A stretch of DNA of 64,000 bases from Anthracocystis setariae (lineage: Eukaryota; Basidiomycota; Ustilaginomycetes; Ustilaginales; Ustilaginaceae). Of the stretch, positions 62,376 to 64,000 are shown piece after piece (the first letter of the stretch is position 1; each line of letters begins with the position of its first letter). The stretch is taken from NCBI GenBank assembly GCA_928724745.1, contig CAKMXJ010000039.1:1054001-1118000 (forward strand). The letters are read 5' to 3'. The notes under the pieces are model-generated. The model had not been told where the DNA came from. It saw only the letters and a list, made by a program, of their open reading frames with translations, and ran no database searches. The position numbers and the translations under genes are program-made.

Positions 62376-64000
62376 ATGACCAACGTTATGGAGGATGGCT
62401 TCACAGCCAGTCAGCCCCGTTTCAAGCCACAGGGGCTCCGAAAGGTTCTCGTCGCCAATCGTGGCGAGATCGCGCTTCGTCTTGTAAGTACAGTCAGAGA
62501 TAGCAACCTCTGCATTGTCTAGCATCCCAGTCTTCTGACGCTGTCTCTCTTCACCGCAGATCCGAGCTTGCAAAGCGCTTGGACTGCCTACGGTCTCGGT
62601 CTACACGAACGACGATGCCGCCGCCCCGCACGCTTCGGCTGCCGACGAAGCCTACCTACTCGAAGGCAAGGAGTCCGACGGCAAGGGCTACCTGGACCAA
62701 CACGCGATCATCGACATCTGCAAGCGCACCGGTGCCAACTGCATCCTTCCTGGCTACGGCTTTCTTTCCGAAAACCCACGCTTTGCTGCACTCGTAGAGT
62801 CCACGCCTGGTCTCATCTTTGCCGGCCCTCGTAGTGAAACGATCACATCGTTCGGGCTCAAACATGAAGCGCGTGCACTCGCTGACAAGGCAGGAGTCCC
62901 CTGCGTTCCAGGCACCGGCCTGCTGAGCACGGTCGAAGAAGCACTCCAGGCGGCCGATCGGATCACGTACCCTGTCATGCTCAAGAGCACCGCCGGTGGC
63001 GGTGGGTTGGGTCTGCAGGTCTGCCGCGACTCGCAAGAACTGCGCAGTGCATTCGACAAGATCACGTCGCGGGGAAAGGCGCTGTTCGGCGATGCATCGG
63101 TGTTCCTGGAAAAGTACATCGAAAAGGGTCGACACGTCGAGGTGCAAGTGTTTGGTAACGGTCAAGGCCAAGCCATCCACTTTGGCGAACGAGAGTGCAG
63201 CATCCAACGAAGACACCAGAAGGTGATTGAGGAATGCCCATCGCCGTTCGTGCATAAGACACCCGGGTTGAGGAACAGAGTCACGTCGTGTGCTGTGGCA
63301 CTGGCCGAATCAGCCAAGTACCGAAGCGCAGGCACCGTCGAGATGCTGGTGGATGACGATAACGCCAGCTTCTACTTTCTGGAAGTCAACGCCAGACTTC
63401 AGGTAGAGCATTGCGTCACGGAACTCTGCTACGATGTCGATCTAGTCGCCCTCATGCTCATGCAAGCCGAGTTGGAGCTGAGTGGGCAGGGCGGGATTCC
63501 GGCAGAGTCTTTGCTTGCTCTCCAGAAGGAGGATCCCAACGGTGCAGCGATCGAGGCTCGTCTGTATGCCGAAAATCCTATCCGTGACTACGCACCGACT
63601 CCAGGCGTGTTGCAGTACGTAGATTATGCAACGTCCAAAGTGGCTCATGCAAGGATCGACGGTTGGGTGGCGAGCGGGACCAAGATCTCGGCATCGTACG
63701 ATCCGATGCTGTCCAAGATCTGCGTCTGGGGCGGATCTCGAGAAGCTGCGATCAAAGACGCGCGCACATTGCTTGATAGCTCCAAAGTGCAGGGCACACC
63801 GACCAACCTGGGGCTACTGCGCGCTATTGCCGGCTCGGATGATTTTGCTGCAGGCGATACGCTGACGTCGTTCCTTACGCCTGCGTCGACTTTCAAATAC
63901 CAGCCTTGCGCATTCGAGGTGCTTTCCGGAGGCATCAGCACTACGGTCCAGGATCATCATGGCCGCAAAGGTGTCGGACACGGTGTGCCTGAGGCTGGTG
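62376..64000 (+). CDS. lamA: Urea-carboxylase-like biotin enzyme (LamA-like); 3' end cut by window
   Basis: Exons 62376-62483 and from 62560 to the window edge (76-nt intron) give at least 516 codons. Residues ~18-470 form a complete biotin carboxylase domain: KVLVANRGEIALRLIRACKALG (joined by splicing), PGYGFLSENPRFA, the ATP-grasp loop KSTAGGGGLGLQ near residue 178, ERECSIQRRHQKVIEECPSP, EVNARLQVEHCVTEL, then the C-terminal RLYAENPIRDYAPTPG and YDPMLSKICVWG. From ~486 a second domain starts (FEVLSGGISTTVQDHHGRKG), the opening of an AHS2/PxpC-type carboxyltransferase, the order found in urea carboxylase. A biotinyl domain is expected beyond the edge. Facing lamB, it most likely handles a lactam or 5-oxoproline-like amide. 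Alternative: true urea carboxylase (DUR1,2), but no amidase domain precedes it. Confidence 0.88.

Noticed and set aside
1..64000. tRNA genes
   Set aside because: I looked for B-box patterns (GGTTCGANNCC and complement). Hits such as those near 15902, 16275 and 32376 lie in coding exons without a matching A box.
1..64000. CRISPR array or bacterial-type operon
   Set aside because: No regularly spaced repeats; spliced genes and gene families show nuclear fungal DNA.

Overview
The window is nuclear DNA of a basidiomycete fungus, most probably a smut of the Ustilaginales (Ustilago/Sporisorium/Moesziomyces type). That placement is an inference from gene style: long serine- and alanine-rich ORFs, mostly intron-poor genes, short introns of about 50-210 nt with GTRNGT donors, gene spacing of roughly 0.3-1 kb, and a free-standing 5S rRNA gene. 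I did no database comparison. I support 25 protein genes (two cut by the window edges), one 5S rRNA gene, one full-length DNA transposon carrying two further genes, one non-autonomous transposon with a doubtful small gene inside, and several simple repeats.

Layout, 1-20.4 kb: ERG27 3-keto-sterol reductase (-, cut at left edge), an ARC1-like tRNA-binding cofactor (+), complex I subunit NDUFA11/21.3b (-), p47/Shp1 UBX cofactor of Cdc48 (+), an ARMH3/DUF1741 protein (-), Byr4/Bfa1 mitotic-exit GAP component (+), mitochondrial AIM18 (-), GNA1 glucosamine-6-phosphate N-acetyltransferase (+), an unknown protein (-) and a large unknown helical protein (+). 20.4-25.5 kb is an accessory island: an apparently intact PIF/Harbinger element (Myb-like protein plus DDE transposase) followed by a 652-bp element with Tc1/mariner-like inverted ends and TA duplications.

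25.5-50 kb: zinc alcohol dehydrogenase (+), SEC9 t-SNARE (-), prefoldin subunit 1 (+), a giant RhoGEF (-), a 3.5-kb gene-free stretch, CstF-64 (-), COA8-like cytochrome oxidase assembly factor (+), an unknown protein (-), kinetochore MIS14/NSL1 (+), the 5S rRNA gene (+), SDHAF4 (+) and an AT-hook coiled-coil protein (-).

50-64 kb: a RecQ/BLM helicase (+), a cysteine-rich secreted protein visible only after splicing (-), PP2A B56 regulatory subunit (-), and at the right edge a divergent pair, LamB/YcsF (-) and a urea-carboxylase-like biotin enzyme (+, cut). This pair recalls the lactam-utilisation (lam) locus of Aspergillus nidulans and is the best candidate for a functional gene cluster here. 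Other genes are ordinary housekeeping neighbours, mostly in divergent or convergent pairs. The most unusual items are the lam pair, the two transposable elements, the small secreted-type gene inside the second element, and the cysteine-rich secreted protein.
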